NCBI RefSeq assembly: GCF_023078275.1 | Contig: NC_062977.1 | Coordinates: 18,274,585 to 18,338,584 of the forward strand | Direction of reading: 5' to 3' | From: Leguminivora glycinivorella | Taxonomy: Eukaryota; Arthropoda; Insecta; Lepidoptera; Tortricidae | Length of the DNA: 64,000 nt | In this document: piece by piece, positions 63,440 to 64,000 of the stretch | Layout of the letters: each line of letters starts with the position of its first letter | Numbering within the stretch: position 1 is the stretch's first letter | Translations under genes and position numbers: made by a program | Notes under the pieces: model-generated | Told to the model about the DNA's origin: nothing | Databases searched by the model: none | What the model saw: only the letters and a program-made list of their open reading frames with translations

Positions 63440-63851
63440 GTTTCCTTTCTTTTAGTGAATATTTTAAATATATGATTTTGACTCATGGAGACCATATACA
63501 TCTCTAAGGAGAATTAGATTAAGTAGATATACATTTTATTTTTAGTTGTGACATTTAGAGTCATTTGCACCTCTAAAGTAATTTTAGACTTTTTTTTTGT
63601 ATTTGTACTTTTTATATTAAAATTTAGTGTAGTTCTTGGTTGTAATTCGACATTTAGAGACCTTCTACATCTCTAATTAATTGTATAGAGTTAACTTTAG
63701 TTAGAACTTAGAATTAGTATATAATAGTATCAATTGTAATTTCAACTCAATTTTAAATATTTTTTTAAATACCTATGTACATGTGACGTGTAAAAGTGCC
63801 CCTGTGGCCTATTTGCTGAATAAATTATTTTGATTTTGATTTGATTTTGAT

Positions 63852-63882
<31 letters not shown>

Positions 63883-63895
63883 TTATACAAGCCCA
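63440..63895 (+). repeat. LINE 3' untranslated end with tandem tail
   Basis: Ends CTGAATAAATTATTTTGATT with (TTTTGATT)n and then (TTTA)n to 63888. Three loosely related words TTTAGAGACC..ACATCTCTAA occur at about 63486, 63553 and 63648. No coding part is in view. Confidence 0.5.
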
Positions 63896-64000
63896 GGTGC
63901 CCTAGCCGAATGGCATTTCTGTGACGCGAAACGAAAACGAAACACTCTAGGTAGTCTAGCTCTGTCGCGCCAATACGCAAGAACGATAGTGATAAGTTTC
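63896..64000. repeat. Palindromic family copy, cut by the window end
   Basis: GGTGCCCTAGCCGAATGGCA, GACGCGAAACGAAAACGAAA, CTAGCTCTGTCGCGCCAATA, CGCAAGAACGATAGTGATAA; the right half lies outside the window. Confidence 0.8.

Overview
The window looks like intergenic DNA of a moth or butterfly (Lepidoptera). The basis is the mix of repeats rather than any host gene: a Dong/R4-type LINE in a TAA repeat, an R1-like LINE tail, an RTE-type LINE, a BEL/Pao retrotransposon, short Helitron-like elements ending in CTAG, tRNA-derived SINEs and many palindromic MITEs on an AT-rich background. I found no convincing intron-bearing host gene, rRNA, functional tRNA or CRISPR. The only hint of a host gene is a possible RFX-type promoter with a short ATG and donor sites near 8490-8620.

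Layout. 1-3.1 kb: Helitron-like and hAT-like ends, a GTCT-rich dispersed repeat, and a 5'-truncated RTE with a 15-bp target duplication. 3.1-6.2 kb: a 100-bp piggyBac-like MITE, a 144-bp hairpin MITE, and a fold-back element with 121-bp internal tandem repeats that sits inside an older MITE. 7.0-8.2 kb: reverse-transcriptase half of a CR1/Jockey-group LINE (minus). 8.9-11.2 kb: two palindromic elements in tandem, two SINE families, and a maT-type (D37D) mariner whose 5' half is replaced by an inverted copy of its 3' end. 12-20 kb: pogo-like and TA-flanked remnants, nested Harbinger-type MITEs, LINE 3' ends. 20.9-23.2 kb: Dong/R4-like LINE with reverse transcriptase, CCHC finger and restriction-like endonuclease, one frameshift, and a 71-bp copy of upstream DNA at its 5' junction. 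24-31.4 kb: MITEs, LINE remnants, and an 861-bp hAT-type element with an 8-bp target duplication. 31.7-38.1 kb: BEL/Pao retrotransposon with two identical 334-bp LTRs and one open 1779-codon gag-pol frame. 38.1-39.4 kb: Helitron-like element with an expanded GATAGG/GATAGC microsatellite and a nested MITE. 40-49 kb: LINE 3' ends, SINE, MITEs and large stretches in which I recognise nothing. 49.9-52.5 kb: RTE-type LINE with a 14-bp target duplication and an inverted 5' end, split by a 284-bp P-element-like insertion. 53-64 kb: LINE ends, two 179-bp Helitrons, SINEs, and a Harbinger-type MITE split by an R1-like LINE tail.

The genes do not form a pathway. They are independent transposons in layers, and the insertion order can often be read from nesting. 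Only the BEL/Pao element looks intact. The most unusual items are rearrangements made during transposition (fold-back mariner, filler at the Dong junction, inverted RTE 5' end), a P-like MITE carrying a possible THAP-start remnant, and about fourteen copies of a palindromic family whose centre is more conserved than its ends. All identities come from reading motifs; no database search was done.
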